41,752 bases of DNA from Pseudacidovorax intermedius (GTDB taxonomy: Bacteria > Pseudomonadota > Gammaproteobacteria > Burkholderiales > Burkholderiaceae_C): NCBI RefSeq assembly GCF_001476815.1, contig NZ_LDSL01000076.1, positions 1 through 41,752 of the forward strand, written 5' to 3'. A program made the translations under genes and the position numbers. Below, piece after piece: positions 27,024 through 34,958 of the stretch. The notes below the pieces were generated by a model that saw only the letters and a program-made list of their open reading frames with translations, made no database searches and was not told where the DNA came from. Position 1 is the stretch's first letter. Each line of letters begins with the position of its first letter.

Positions 27024-27574
27024 ACGCGCACGACGCTGTTTCTCCGTGGCGCCGGCTCGCGCCGGCCGTCGCCGCCATGGCGGCCGTCGTGCTGGCCTCC
27101 AACGTGCTGGTGCAGTTTCCGATCAACGACTGGCTGACCTGGGGCGCCTTCACCTATCCGGCCGCGTTCCTGGTGAGCGAGGTGGTCAACCGCCTGCACG
27201 GCCCGGCCCTGGCCCGGCGCGTGGCCTGGGTCGGCTTCGCGGTGGCGGTGGCCATGTCGGCGCTGCTGGCGCCGCCGCGCATCGCCGCGGCCTCGGGCCT
27301 GGCCTTCATCGCCTCGCAGCTGCTGGACATCGGCGTCTTCCACCGCCTGCGGCGCGGACGCTGGTGGCGCGCACCGCTGGTCGCCACGCTGCTGGCCGCT
27401 GTGCTCGACACGGCCATCTTCTGGGGTGTGGCCTTCGCGGGCACGTCCGATCCGTGGCTCAGCTGGGCCGTTGGCGATCTGGCGGTCAAGCTGGCCGTCG
27501 GCGTCGGCATGCTGCTGCCCTTCCGGCTGCTGATCGCCCGCCACCTGGCGGGCGGCCTGCGCGCCTCCTTCTGA
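27020..27574 (+). CDS. VUT family (YhhQ-like) membrane transporter
   Basis: The 184-residue protein is highly hydrophobic, with about five or six membrane segments. It carries FTYPAAFLVSEVVNRLHG, the hallmark of the VUT/DUF165 family that includes YhhQ. YhhQ imports queuosine precursors in E. coli. A later LLDIGVFHRLR and Asp in the VLDTAIFW segment fit family positions. It is coupled by an ATGA overlap to the FAD oxidoreductase, which is not a known queuosine enzyme. Substrate assignment is therefore by family only. Confidence 0.85.
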   Translation: MNAHDAVSPWRRLAPAVAAMAAVVLASNVLVQFPINDWLTWGAFTYPAAFLVSEVVNRLHGPALARRVAWVGFAVAVAMSALLAPPRIAAASGLAFIASQLLDIGVFHRLRRGRWWRAPLVATLLAAVLDTAIFWGVAFAGTSDPWLSWAVGDLAVKLAVGVGMLLPFRLLIARHLAGGLRASF

Positions 27575-27629
27575 GTCTTTTCCATCCTCTTCTCCACGCC
27601 GGCCCTGGTGCAGGCGAATCGCGACCGAT

Positions 27630-28694
27630 ATGAACGACCACAACGACACGCCGTTGCACGACACGCCCGCGCCCACACCCGCCGCGCATTCGACAGCCGA
27701 CGCCGGGCACCCCACTCCAACGTCTTCGCCGGCAGCGGCGTCGGCGACCGCCGGTGAGGCCCCTGTCGGCAGCGCCGATGCTTCGGCGAGCACGGACGGG
27801 ACGGTCGCTGCCGCTCCGGCCGCGAAAGCCGGCGTCACGCGCGGCGAACGCGGCGAAAGTGGTCAAGATGGCGACCACGGCGAGCCCAGCGAGAGCGCCC
27901 ACGGTGGCGAACGCGGCCAGCGCCGCCGCCGCGGAGGCCGTGGCAAGGGCGGCGGCGCCAGCACGCCCCCCGCCGACGGCGCCCAGTCCGAGCGCCAGCC
28001 GCAGGCGCACCGCCCGAACCAGAACCAACCCCAGAACAAGGGCCAGAACGCACCCCAGCGCCCCGCCGGCCGCAAGGTGCATCCGCTGCTCGAGACGCTG
28101 GCCGGCCTCTACCCCAACCTGTTCGGCGCCCGCTTCCTGCCGCTCAAGCGCGGCATCTTCGAGGACCTGCTGGCCCGCCATGCCGAGCTGCTGCCGGCCG
28201 ACGAGCTGAAGGTGGCGCTGGGCCAGCATGCGCGCTCCACCCGCTACCTGGACGCCATCGCCAACCGCCAGCCGCGCCACGACCTGGACGGCCAGCCGGT
28301 GGAGGAACTGGCGCCCGACCACGTGCACCACGCCATCGTCGAGATCTTCAAGCGCCGCCAGGGCCGCACGCAGGACGACCTGCGCCCCCAACTGGTAGCC
28401 CGCCTGGCCGACGCCATCGGCGCCAGCGGGCTGGAGCGGCTGGACTACGTGCAGCAGGTGCGCGTGGCGCAGCCGGACGCCCTGGCCCTGATCGACGAGG
28501 CCTTCACCGAGCACGGCCGCCGCCTGGCCCGGCGCGAGGCGCTGCAGCGTGCCTTCGAGTCCAGCGGCCAGCCTACGGTCGAGGCCTTCGCCGCCATGTA
28601 CGGCATGGACCTGGGCGAGGTACGCCGGGTGCTGGGCAAAAAGCCCAGGGCGGCGGAGGCGCCTTCACAGAGCGAAACGGCCAGCGAGGCCTGA
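27630..28694 (+). CDS. ProQ/FinO-domain RNA chaperone
   Basis: This 354-residue protein is a likely RNA chaperone binding structured sRNAs and mRNA 3' ends. The FinO/ProQ domain lies at about 148-250: KVHPLLETLAGLYPNLFG, PLKRGIFEDL and ALGQHARSTRYLDAI match ProQ. The first 145 residues are disordered, rich in Ala/Pro/Gly/Gln, with an RRRRGGRGKGGG basic patch at about 98-109. The C-terminal 100 residues add helices with a short tail. The domain is thus central, unlike E. coli ProQ where it is N-terminal. The ATG at 27630 has no clear ribosome-binding site. Confidence 0.9.
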   Translation: MNDHNDTPLHDTPAPTPAAHSTADAGHPTPTSSPAAASATAGEAPVGSADASASTDGTVAAAPAAKAGVTRGERGESGQDGDHGEPSESAHGGERGQRRRRGGRGKGGGASTPPADGAQSERQPQAHRPNQNQPQNKGQNAPQRPAGRKVHPLLETLAGLYPNLFGARFLPLKRGIFEDLLARHAELLPADELKVALGQHARSTRYLDAIANRQPRHDLDGQPVEELAPDHVHHAIVEIFKRRQGRTQDDLRPQLVARLADAIGASGLERLDYVQQVRVAQPDALALIDEAFTEHGRRLARREALQRAFESSGQPTVEAFAAMYGMDLGEVRRVLGKKPRAAEAPSQSETASEA

Positions 28695-28699
28695 TCCCA

Positions 28700-28716
28700 G
28701 GGCAGCATGGCTGCCC
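28700..28716 (+). terminator. small hairpin after proQ-like gene
   Basis: GGGCAGC (28700-28706) and GCTGCCC (28710-28716) form a perfect 7-bp stem with a 3-nt loop, starting 6 bp after the stop codon. No T-tract follows, so its role as terminator is doubtful. It does separate the ProQ gene from the toxin-antitoxin-like island. Confidence 0.35.
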
Positions 28717-28749
28717 AACCGAAGATCCGCGAGCTCGTGTCGATCAGGA

Positions 28750-28772
28750 ATGCGTGGTAAGTTACCACGCAT
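28750..28772. promoter_or_regulatory. perfect palindrome over the start codon of the ParD-like gene (predicted operator)
   Basis: ATGCGTGGTAA (28750-28760), a single central G, and TTACCACGCAT (28762-28772) form a perfect inverted repeat with 11-bp arms. The ParD-like ATG (28771-28773) begins inside the right arm. Ribbon-helix-helix antitoxins are known to repress their own operon through such palindromes. A weak -10-like TAAGTT (28758-28763) sits at the centre; transcription from it would start at or next to the ATG. This suggests a leaderless, autorepressed message. Confidence 0.7.
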
Positions 28773-29103
28773 GCCCTCCAATTCCATCCGCGTCGAAGCG
28801 ACGCTGTTCGAAGCTGCGCGCGCCGAGGGTGCGCTTCAGTCGCGCTCGACCGCCCAGCAGATCGAACATTGGGCGCGGCTCGGCGCCGCGCTCGAGTCGT
28901 GCGGCCTGACCGTCGGTCAGGCCGCCACGCTGTTGAGAACGTCCGGCGAGCGCGCCGGGGATATCGACCTGTGGACCTTCAAGCGCCAGCGGCAGCAGCA
29001 GGACGTGTCCGCCGCGGCCGCCGGCAAGGTGACGCAGGCGCAGCTCAGCTGGTTCTCTGGCGGCAAAGCCCGGGACCTCAAGCTCATCGGCTCACCCTAC
29101 TGA
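28771..29103 (+). CDS. ParD-like antitoxin (ribbon-helix-helix type)
   Basis: The 110-residue protein begins MPSNSIRVEATLFEAARAEG and continues with RSTAQQIEHWARLGAALE. This matches the ParD-like antitoxin family (Pfam ParD_like, PF11903), where an N-terminal strand and two helices bind DNA. Residues 50-110 would be the toxin-contacting part; they include a Gln/Arg-rich stretch and end in GSPY. There is no ribosome-binding site; the ATG lies inside a palindrome. The nucleotidyltransferase-fold gene starts 4 nt after its stop, so the two are translationally linked. No ParE/RelE-type toxin is adjacent. Base composition is less GC-rich than in the flanking genes. Confidence 0.8.
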   Translation: MPSNSIRVEATLFEAARAEGALQSRSTAQQIEHWARLGAALESCGLTVGQAATLLRTSGERAGDIDLWTFKRQRQQQDVSAAAAGKVTQAQLSWFSGGKARDLKLIGSPY

Positions 29104-29107
29104 CCCC

Positions 29108-29914
29108 ATGCCGACGGAGCCCGTTCTGCCGCCGGACGAAGCGCCGCTGGACGAAGCGTCGGTCGATCTGCTCTTGTCGAACATGGGGACCGACATGGTC
29201 TTGGTCGGCGGCCAGGCGCTGGGTTTCTGGATGAGCCGTTTCGGCATCGAGGCCGACGAGGGAATGGCTATCTCCAACGATGGTGATGCGCTCGGAAAGG
29301 CCGTCCGCGCGCAGGAACTGGCCAACGCCATCCACGCGCGCGTCGAACTGCCGTACGCGATGAGCCGCACCGCGATCGTCGCCCAACTCCGGTTGCCCGC
29401 GCCTGATGGCAAGGAGCGCAACGTCGATGTGCTGCACAAGCTGTACACCGTGGAGGGGCTGAGGAAGTCAACACTCTTCACGAAGCGCGTCCTCAGGAAC
29501 AGTGTCGAGGTCGAATGGCGCGCTGGTCGGCGGATCAGGGTGATGGATCCCTTCGACGTTCTCGAATCGAGGGCCCACAACGCCGTCGGCCTGATTGGGG
29601 CCAAGGGACCGCACGTACTCACACAAGCCCGTTGGGCGATCCAGACGGCATCCGCCGCCCTGGAGCGACTTGCCGATGACCCCGCCTCGAAGGACCGCAT
29701 CGGCCGCCGAGTTCAGGACATTTACACGTTGGCGCGCAGCCAGGTGGGACGCAGGCTGCTCAATGACCACCAGATCGAGCTGCTCGACGCCATCGACACC
29801 GACTCGCTCAGGCCACGGGCTCCGCAGCTCCAACAGCAACTCGACGCGGTCGACATGGCGCGCGCCAAGCGACGAAGCGGGAGGGCGTCCAATACCCCGC
29901 CGCACGGATCATGA
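29108..29914 (+). CDS. nucleotidyltransferase-fold protein, putative toxin partner
   Basis: The 268-residue protein carries the skeleton of the DNA polymerase beta-type nucleotidyltransferase fold. It has VLVGGQALGFW with GG at 34-35, then SNDGD with Asp58 and Asp60 as possible metal ligands, then NVDVLHKL with Asp107 as third acidic residue. RVMDPFDVLESRAHNA (145-160) resembles the conserved segment after the catalytic core in AbiEii-type and related proteins. The C-terminal half is helical and basic. It starts 4 nt after the ParD-like stop and ends at a strong bidirectional terminator. Codons such as CTC, ACA, GGA and AGG are commoner here than in neighbours, consistent with transfer. Toxicity is inferred from context only. 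Confidence 0.75.
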   Translation: MPTEPVLPPDEAPLDEASVDLLLSNMGTDMVLVGGQALGFWMSRFGIEADEGMAISNDGDALGKAVRAQELANAIHARVELPYAMSRTAIVAQLRLPAPDGKERNVDVLHKLYTVEGLRKSTLFTKRVLRNSVEVEWRAGRRIRVMDPFDVLESRAHNAVGLIGAKGPHVLTQARWAIQTASAALERLADDPASKDRIGRRVQDIYTLARSQVGRRLLNDHQIELLDAIDTDSLRPRAPQLQQQLDAVDMARAKRRSGRASNTPPHGS

Positions 29915-29963
29915 TCCCCGCGGGGTTCGTAGCGCCGCCGCGGGACAACGCCGCTGCCCGTGA

Positions 29964-29991
29964 AAAAGGCGCTCCGATGGGAGCGCCTTTT
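29964..29991. terminator. strong bidirectional intrinsic terminator
   Basis: AAAAGGCGCTCC (29964-29975) and GGAGCGCCTTTT (29980-29991) form a perfect 12-bp stem with a GATG loop. A-run and T-run flank the stem, giving U-tails on both strands. It lies between the convergent nucleotidyltransferase-like gene (stop 29914) and htpX (stop 30035). Confidence 0.85.
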
Positions 29992-30034
29992 CGTGGAAAG
30001 GGCCGGGGGCCGTGCCACTCCGGCCCCTCGCGAG

Positions 30035-30916
30035 TCAACCCTGCTGCGAGGCCTGCAGCGCCGCGATGCGCTCTTCGATCGGCGGGTGCGTGGCGAACAG
30101 CTTGCCAATGCTGCCGGTGATGCCCATGGCCTCGACGGCCTTGGGCAGTTCGCCGGCGGGCAGGCCGCCCAGGCGGGCCAGGGCGTTGATCATGGGCTGC
30201 TTGCGGCCCATCAGCTTGGCGGCGCCAGCATCGGCACGGAACTCGCGCTGGCGCGAGAACCAGGCCACCACCATGGCGGCGGCGAAGCCGAGCACGATGT
30301 CCAGCACGATGGTCGTGACCATGTAGCCGATGCCCGGGCCGCTGTTCTCGCGGTCGTCGCCGCGGCGCAGGAAGCTGTCGACGAAGTAGCCGATCACGCG
30401 CGACAGGAACACGACGAAGGTGTTCATCACGCCCTGGATCAGGGTCATCGTCACCATGTCGCCGTTGGCCACGTGCGCCACCTCGTGGCCGATGACGGCC
30501 TCGACCTCGTCGCGCGTCATGTTCTGCAGCAGGCCGGTGGAGACGGCGACCAGCGACGAGTTCTTGAAGGCGCCGGTGGCGAAGGCATTGGGCTCGCCCT
30601 CGAAGATGCCGACCTCGGGCATGCCGATGCCGGCCTGGTCGGCGAACTTGCGCACGGTGGCGACGATCCAGGCCTCGTCGGGCGATTGGGGCTCGTTGAT
30701 GATGCGCACGCCGGCGCTCATCTTGGCCATGGGCTTCGAGATGAGCAGCGAGATGATCGCGCCGCCGAAGCCCATGATGAGCGCGAAGCCGAGCAGCGCG
30801 CCGAGGTTGAGGCCGTTGGACGTCAGGTAGCGGTTGACGCCCAGCAGGCTGGCGACGACGCCGAGCACGGCGACCACCAGGACGTTCGTGAGCACGAACA
30901 GGAAGATGCGTTTCAA
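30035..30916 (-). CDS. htpX: membrane metalloprotease HtpX
   Basis: HtpX is a zinc endoprotease of the inner membrane that degrades damaged membrane proteins together with FtsH. The 293-residue protein has two N-terminal membrane segments (about 4-26 and 38-60), the zinc motif HEVAH at 144-148, two more membrane segments and the downstream [10 protein letters not shown] glutamate motif. It starts with TTG at 30916, supported by GGAG 8 nt upstream, and this TTG overlaps the DUF3025 stop (TTGA). A sigma-32-like promoter lies 35-62 bp upstream, so htpX can be induced apart from the pyrC run. A terminator hairpin follows. Confidence 0.95.
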   Translation of the reverse strand: MKRIFLFVLTNVLVVAVLGVVASLLGVNRYLTSNGLNLGALLGFALIMGFGGAIISLLISKPMAKMSAGVRIINEPQSPDEAWIVATVRKFADQAGIGMPEVGIFEGEPNAFATGAFKNSSLVAVSTGLLQNMTRDEVEAVIGHEVAHVANGDMVTMTLIQGVMNTFVVFLSRVIGYFVDSFLRRGDDRENSGPGIGYMVTTIVLDIVLGFAAAMVVAWFSRQREFRADAGAAKLMGRKQPMINALARLGGLPAGELPKAVEAMGITGSIGKLFATHPPIEERIAALQASQQG

Positions 30917-31758
30917 GTCGGTTTCTCCGTGGGAGGAAGGGACGCCGTGAAGATGGGGGCCCCCCGGCCCGCTTCAAGCATCACGGCATGCCGCACCGAT
31001 GTAAGTTGTTCTGGGTCTGCAGTGCGGCGAGGTCGGAAGACCTCCGAGTCATCATAAAAGCAAAAGTTCGTGTTTCCGGGGTGCCAGCCGGGGACGCCGG
31101 CCACCGGCAGCGGGGTGAAGGGCTTGCGGGTCAGCCATTCGGCCGCCAGCGTGTCGGCCAGGTGCCCGTCGTCGGCGGGCAACGAGCGATCGCGCGTGTC
31201 GGGGCCGAGCAGCAGATGCGCCGTGGCCGACTTCTGGCCGGCCACCAGCTTTTCCATCAGCGCGTGGCCGAAGACGGTCAAGCGCGCCTCGGCCCACAGC
31301 GGGCGCAGCGCGACGAAGGCGCGGCGCCATTCGCGCGCCTGCAGGGCGGCCCAGAGGACCGGCGGCGCCTGCAGGATGGCGCCGTGCTCGTCGAACAGCG
31401 TGATGGCGTCGCGCAGCCGGCCGCGCACCGGGCCGATGCCGTGCGCGGCGATCTCGTCCACCTGCAGACGGCCGAGCTGGCGCTTGGCCCGCGGGAAGCC
31501 CAGCCAGACCAGGCCGTTGAAGAAATCGTGCAGGTTGTCGCGCGTCGGCACGGTGCCGGTGCGGTCGATGAAGCATTCGTAGGGCTCGCCGTCCGGCAGC
31601 GCCTCCTGCGGCACGAAGCCGGGCTGCGGCGGTGCGGCGAGCGACTGCAGCGCCGCATGCAGGCGCAGGCCGGCGGCGGCATGCGCGGCCGGCTCGCCCC
31701 AGCGCCGCCAGGGCGCGAGGCCGGGGTGCGCCCAGTCGATGGCCGCCGCCGCGTTCAA
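30913..31758 (-). CDS. DUF3025 family protein
   Basis: DUF3025 proteins are found mainly in beta- and gammaproteobacteria and have no known function. The 281-residue product contains the family's typical motifs: [27 protein letters not shown], and a late [20 protein letters not shown]. The last roughly 40 residues, after FRP, use codons (CCA, CAA, CTT, ACA) unlike the rest. They overlap the htpX promoter, so this tail may be former intergenic DNA read in frame. The start is TTG 31758, overlapping the NYN gene stop (TTGA); no other start fits well. Confidence 0.85.
   Translation of the reverse strand: MNAAAAIDWAHPGLAPWRRWGEPAAHAAAGLRLHAALQSLAAPPQPGFVPQEALPDGEPYECFIDRTGTVPTRDNLHDFFNGLVWLGFPRAKRQLGRLQVDEIAAHGIGPVRGRLRDAITLFDEHGAILQAPPVLWAALQAREWRRAFVALRPLWAEARLTVFGHALMEKLVAGQKSATAHLLLGPDTRDRSLPADDGHLADTLAAEWLTRKPFTPLPVAGVPGWHPGNTNFCFYDDSEVFRPRRTADPEQLTSVRHAVMLEAGRGAPIFTASLPPTEKPT
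30951..30978 (-). promoter_or_regulatory. predicted sigma-32 (heat-shock) promoter of htpX, inside DUF3025 coding sequence
   Basis: On the minus strand CTTGAAG (30978-30972) is followed after 13 nt by CCCCATCT (30958-30951). This matches the E. coli sigma-32 consensus (about CTTGAAA, 11-15 nt, CCCCATNT) at all but one position. Transcription would start near 30944, leaving a leader of about 28 nt with the GGAG site at 30928-30925. htpX is heat-shock controlled in E. coli. The promoter lies in codons of the C-terminal tail of the DUF3025 gene. Confidence 0.7.
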
Positions 31759-32756
31759 CGGCCGGCCGCTCCCTTCCAGCGGATGCGATCGGGCTGGTGC
31801 AGCACCTGGAAGTCGGCGGGCAGCTTGTCGAAGAGCTTGATGGAGCTGGCGTTCTTGCCCAGCACGCGCGCGGCGCGCAGGGCCTGGGCCACGTCGTTGA
31901 GGGCCACCTCGGCGCCGCCGCGCAGGGCGGGCACGGCGGACAGGATGGCGTCGGCATCGACCAAGGCCTCCTGCCGTCCGGAAGCCGGCTTGGGGGCGAC
32001 GTCCGGCGGCTCGGCCGGCGGCGCGGCGTCGACGGTGCGCTCGCCGCGGATGCCGGTGCTGCGCGTCTTCTTGGCCGCGGGGGACGGCTTCGCCTTCTTC
32101 CCGGCCGGCGCCGCCATCGGCGCGGGCGGCGATGCCGGTGCCGGCGATGGCACCGGTACAGGTGCCGTTGCCGGTGCAGGCACCGGCTCGGCGACCGCTG
32201 CGGCAGTGGGGCGGCGCGCCGCCTTCCGGGCGGCCGGCACCTTCTTCGCCGCAGCCTTGCGCGCGGCAGGCGGACGCGCCTGCGTGGCCGAGGGGCCGGG
32301 CGCGGCGGCCGCCTCGCCGCCCTTGTGGACCAGGTCGATGAAGTGGTCGTAGGCGGCCCGCGTCTCGTCGCCCGTCTTGCCCTGCTGGCCGATGCCGCAC
32401 ACGCGGCAGCCCTTCTCGCGCAGGCGCAGCACCAGCGGGGCGAAGTCCGAGTCGGAAGACACGAGGTACACCACCTGCGGCCGCTCGGCGATGGCGAGGT
32501 CCAGCGCATCCACGGCCAGCGCGATGTCGGTGCTGTTCTTGCCCGCCGCCAGGTTGACCAGCGGCCGCATGCCCAGGCGCTTGAACAGCCCCTGGTGGCG
32601 CAGCGCGACCTCGGGCGTGCAGTAGGCGCGGCGCACGTGCAGGTGGCCATGCTCGGCCAGCACGCGGCGCACGGCCTGTTCCATCACGTCGGCCGACACG
32701 TTGTCCGCGTCGACCAGCAGCATCACCTTGCCGCCATGCAGCGGGGACGTGCTCAC
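31755..32756 (-). CDS. NYN-domain (PIN-like) putative RNase with C-terminal LOTUS/OST-HTH-like domain
   Basis: The 333-residue protein has an N-terminal NYN (LabA/DUF88) domain, a PIN-like metal-dependent nuclease fold. Acidic residues stand in LLVDADN (Asp16, Asp18), [11 protein letters not shown] (Asp77, Asp83) and SSDSDF (Asp102, Asp104). A long Ala/Lys/Pro-rich linker (about 150-255) separates it from a C-terminal module (about 265-333) with [12 protein letters not shown] and [14 protein letters not shown], which resembles an OST-HTH/LOTUS RNA-binding fold. The start is GTG 32756, overlapping the pyrC stop (GTGA); its stop overlaps the DUF3025 start. RNA cleavage is inferred from fold and not shown. 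Confidence 0.85.
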   Translation of the reverse strand: MSTSPLHGGKVMLLVDADNVSADVMEQAVRRVLAEHGHLHVRRAYCTPEVALRHQGLFKRLGMRPLVNLAAGKNSTDIALAVDALDLAIAERPQVVYLVSSDSDFAPLVLRLREKGCRVCGIGQQGKTGDETRAAYDHFIDLVHKGGEAAAAPGPSATQARPPAARKAAAKKVPAARKAARRPTAAAVAEPVPAPATAPVPVPSPAPASPPAPMAAPAGKKAKPSPAAKKTRSTGIRGERTVDAAPPAEPPDVAPKPASGRQEALVDADAILSAVPALRGGAEVALNDVAQALRAARVLGKNASSIKLFDKLPADFQVLHQPDRIRWKGAAGR

Positions 32757-33787
32757 ACCAGTCTCCAGCCCAGCGCCTCGCCACCGCGCAGCGGCTTGAG
32801 CGTGGCCTCGCCGAAGGGCACGGTCTCGGGCAGCGTCCACGATTCGCGTCGAAGGGTGATCGTGCCGGTGTTGCGCGGCATGCCGTAGAAATCGGGGCCG
32901 TGGAAGCTGGCGAAGCCTTCCAGCCTGTCCAGGGCGCCCGCGTTGTCGAAGGCCTCGGCATACAGCTCGATGGCCGACAGGGCCGTGTAGCAGCCGGCGC
33001 AGCCGGTGGCGTGTTCCTTCAGATGTGCCGGGTGCGGCGCGCTGTCGGTGCCCAGGAAGAAGCGCGGGCTGCCGCTGGTGGCGGCCTGCACCAGCGCCTG
33101 GCGGTGTTCCTCACGCTTGAGCACCGGCAGGCAGTAGTAATGCGGGCGGATGCCGCCGGTGAAGATGGCGTTGCGGTTGTAGAGCAGGTGGTGCGCGGTG
33201 ATGGTGGCGGCCGTGTAATCGCCGCCCTCGTCGCGCACGTAGTGCGCGCCCTCGCGCGTGGTCAGGTGCTCGAAGACGATGCGCAGTTCGGGGAAGTCGG
33301 CGCGCAGCGGCCGCAGCACGCGGTCGATGAAGACGGCCTCGCGGTCGAACAGGTCGATGGCCGGATCGGTCACCTCGCCGTGCACCAGCAGCAGCAGGCC
33401 ATGCTTCTGCATGGCTTCGAGCGTGGCGTAGGTCTTGCGGATGTCGGTCACGCCGGCATCGCTGTTGGTGGTGGCGCCGGCCGGATAGAGCTTGAGCGCG
33501 CGCACGCCGGCGGCGGCGGCACGGGCGATTTCCTCGGGCGGCAGCTTGTCGGTGAGGTAGAGCGACATCACCGGCTCGAAGCGCTCGCCCTCGGGCACCG
33601 CGGCCAGGATGCGGTCGCGGTAGGCCATGGCCTGCTCGGCGGTGGTCACCGGCGGGCGCAGGTTGGGCATGATCAGCGCGCGGCCCATCTGGCGCGCGCT
33701 GTGCGGCACCACGTCGCGCAGGGCGGCGCCGTCGCGCACGTGCAGGTGCCAGTCATCGGGTCGGGTGATCGTGAGGGTGTCGGTCAT
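32753..33787 (-). CDS. pyrC: dihydroorotase
   Basis: PyrC cyclises carbamoyl aspartate to dihydroorotate in pyrimidine synthesis. The 344-residue protein has HLH at residues 14-16, the lysine that becomes carboxylated in [18 protein letters not shown] and GTDSAPH, the full metal and substrate set of class II dihydroorotases. The ATG at 33787 reads [27 protein letters not shown] element about 8 nt upstream would place the transcription start close to the ATG. It heads the overlapping run pyrC - NYN - DUF3025 - htpX and is divergent from the IclR-type gene. Confidence 0.96.
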   Translation of the reverse strand: MTDTLTITRPDDWHLHVRDGAALRDVVPHSARQMGRALIMPNLRPPVTTAEQAMAYRDRILAAVPEGERFEPVMSLYLTDKLPPEEIARAAAAGVRALKLYPAGATTNSDAGVTDIRKTYATLEAMQKHGLLLLVHGEVTDPAIDLFDREAVFIDRVLRPLRADFPELRIVFEHLTTREGAHYVRDEGGDYTAATITAHHLLYNRNAIFTGGIRPHYYCLPVLKREEHRQALVQAATSGSPRFFLGTDSAPHPAHLKEHATGCAGCYTALSAIELYAEAFDNAGALDRLEGFASFHGPDFYGMPRNTGTITLRRESWTLPETVPFGEATLKPLRGGEALGWRLV

Positions 33788-33840
33788 GGCGCGGGATTGT
33801 CCCATCGACACCGGCACGGGCCTTGCCTCGCGCAGAATCG

Positions 33841-34686
33841 ATGGCCGAATCCAATCACGCCAAGATGGCCCTGCCCGCCCGACGCAACCGCCCCGCTGCC
33901 GCTGCCCCTTCGGATGCGGAGCAGGCCGACCCGCTCTACAACCAGTCGCTCGAAAAGGGCCTGGCGGTACTGCGCAGCTTCGACGCTGCGCACCGCACCA
34001 TGACACTGGCCGAGATCGCCGAGCGCACGGGCATGACCCGCGCCTCGGCCCAGCGCACGGTGCACACGCTGCAGGTGCTGGGCTACGTGGGCAAAGACGG
34101 CCAGACGCGGCGCTTCCGGCTGCTGGCGCGCAGCATGGACATCGGCTTCAACTACATCGCCAGCCATCCGCTGGTGCAGGCGGCCAACCCCTACCTGGCG
34201 CAGCTGGCCAGCGCCAGCGGCGAGACGGCCAGCCTGACGGAGCCGCTGGACTTCGACATGCTCTACGTGGCGCAGCGCATGACCACGCAGTTCATCCCGG
34301 TGCTGACGCCCGTGGGCATGCGCATTCCCATGTACTGCACCAGCAGCGGCCGCGCATGGATGAGCTGCCTGCCCGACGAGCAGGTGCGCGCGCTGCTGCA
34401 AGGCTCCACGCGCGTGGCCCGCACGCCGGCCACGCTGACCGGCATCGCCGCCATCCAGGCGCGTATCGCAGCCTGCCGCAAGCTGGGCTATGCGACCAAC
34501 GACGAGGAACTGTTCCTCGGCGACATGGGCATCGCCGCGCCCATCGTGGACCGGCGCGGCCGGCCGCACGGCGCGGTGCACGTGTCGCCGCCCACCAGCC
34601 GCTGGACGCTGGAGGCGGCGCAGAAGAAGCTGGCGCCGATGGTGATCGAGTGTGCGCGAGCGATTGCGAGCGCGCTGCCGCATTGA
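33841..34686 (+). CDS. IclR-family transcriptional regulator
   Basis: The 281-residue protein has a basic Ala-rich leader, a winged helix-turn-helix (about 35-95: [20 protein letters not shown], then [21 protein letters not shown]) and a C-terminal GAF-like effector domain with [22 protein letters not shown] and GIAAPIVD motifs. These are typical of the PcaR/PobR branch, whose members often sense aromatic or small organic ligands. The ATG at 33841 is preferred to a TTG 18 nt upstream; ATG 33865 is an alternative. It is followed in the same direction by the peptide ABC transporter and amidase genes, probably its targets. Confidence 0.92.
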   Translation: MAESNHAKMALPARRNRPAAAAPSDAEQADPLYNQSLEKGLAVLRSFDAAHRTMTLAEIAERTGMTRASAQRTVHTLQVLGYVGKDGQTRRFRLLARSMDIGFNYIASHPLVQAANPYLAQLASASGETASLTEPLDFDMLYVAQRMTTQFIPVLTPVGMRIPMYCTSSGRAWMSCLPDEQVRALLQGSTRVARTPATLTGIAAIQARIAACRKLGYATNDEELFLGDMGIAAPIVDRRGRPHGAVHVSPPTSRWTLEAAQKKLAPMVIECARAIASALPH

Positions 34687-34709
34687 GGGGCTGAGGGCGA
34701 GCCGCGCCA

Positions 34710-34737
34710 GGGCTTCGACAGGCTCAGCCCGAACGGG
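34710..34737. repeat. dispersed extragenic palindromic repeat
   Basis: The stretch contains CTTCGACAGGCTCAGCCCGA followed by ACGG, a sequence I know as a very common dispersed intergenic repeat in Burkholderiales and Xanthomonadales. It folds imperfectly: GGCT and AGCC flank a single base, and TTCG and CGAA lie outside. It sits 24 bp after the IclR stop and may terminate or stabilise that transcript. Only one copy was noticed in this window. Confidence 0.7.
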
Positions 34738-34859
34738 TGGGGGCGATGGGTTGCGCACCGGGGCTGCGTCGCCTGGCTGTCGCTCTTCTTGCACCCCTTC
34801 GCACCACGCCCGCCCACCACGCACCTGCCGCGGTGCGGCCGTGCACCTTGACGAAGAAA

Positions 34860-34878
34860 TGTATCGACTATCGATACA
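34860..34878. promoter_or_regulatory. palindromic operator upstream of the ABC transporter operon
   Basis: TGTATCGA (34860-34867) and TCGATACA (34871-34878) form a perfect inverted repeat with 8-bp arms and a 3-nt centre, in a distinctly AT-richer patch 81 bp before the binding-protein start. TTGACG at 34848-34853 is a good -35 hexamer; the -10 would fall in the right arm (TCGATA or GATACA, both weak). Such a palindrome over a promoter fits control by the adjacent IclR-type protein. Confidence 0.65.
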
Positions 34879-34958
34879 AAAATAGCTATTGCCGATTCCA
34901 GCGGGCAGGCACGCGCTTTGCAATGCGCAAGCATCTCTCATCTTTCCGAGGCCGATCC

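Noticed and set aside
31028-31045. Small hairpin (GAGGTC and GACCTC arms with a 4-nt loop)
   Set aside because: It lies inside conserved DUF3025 codons just before the FRP motif and lacks a T-run, so it was not called as a terminator.
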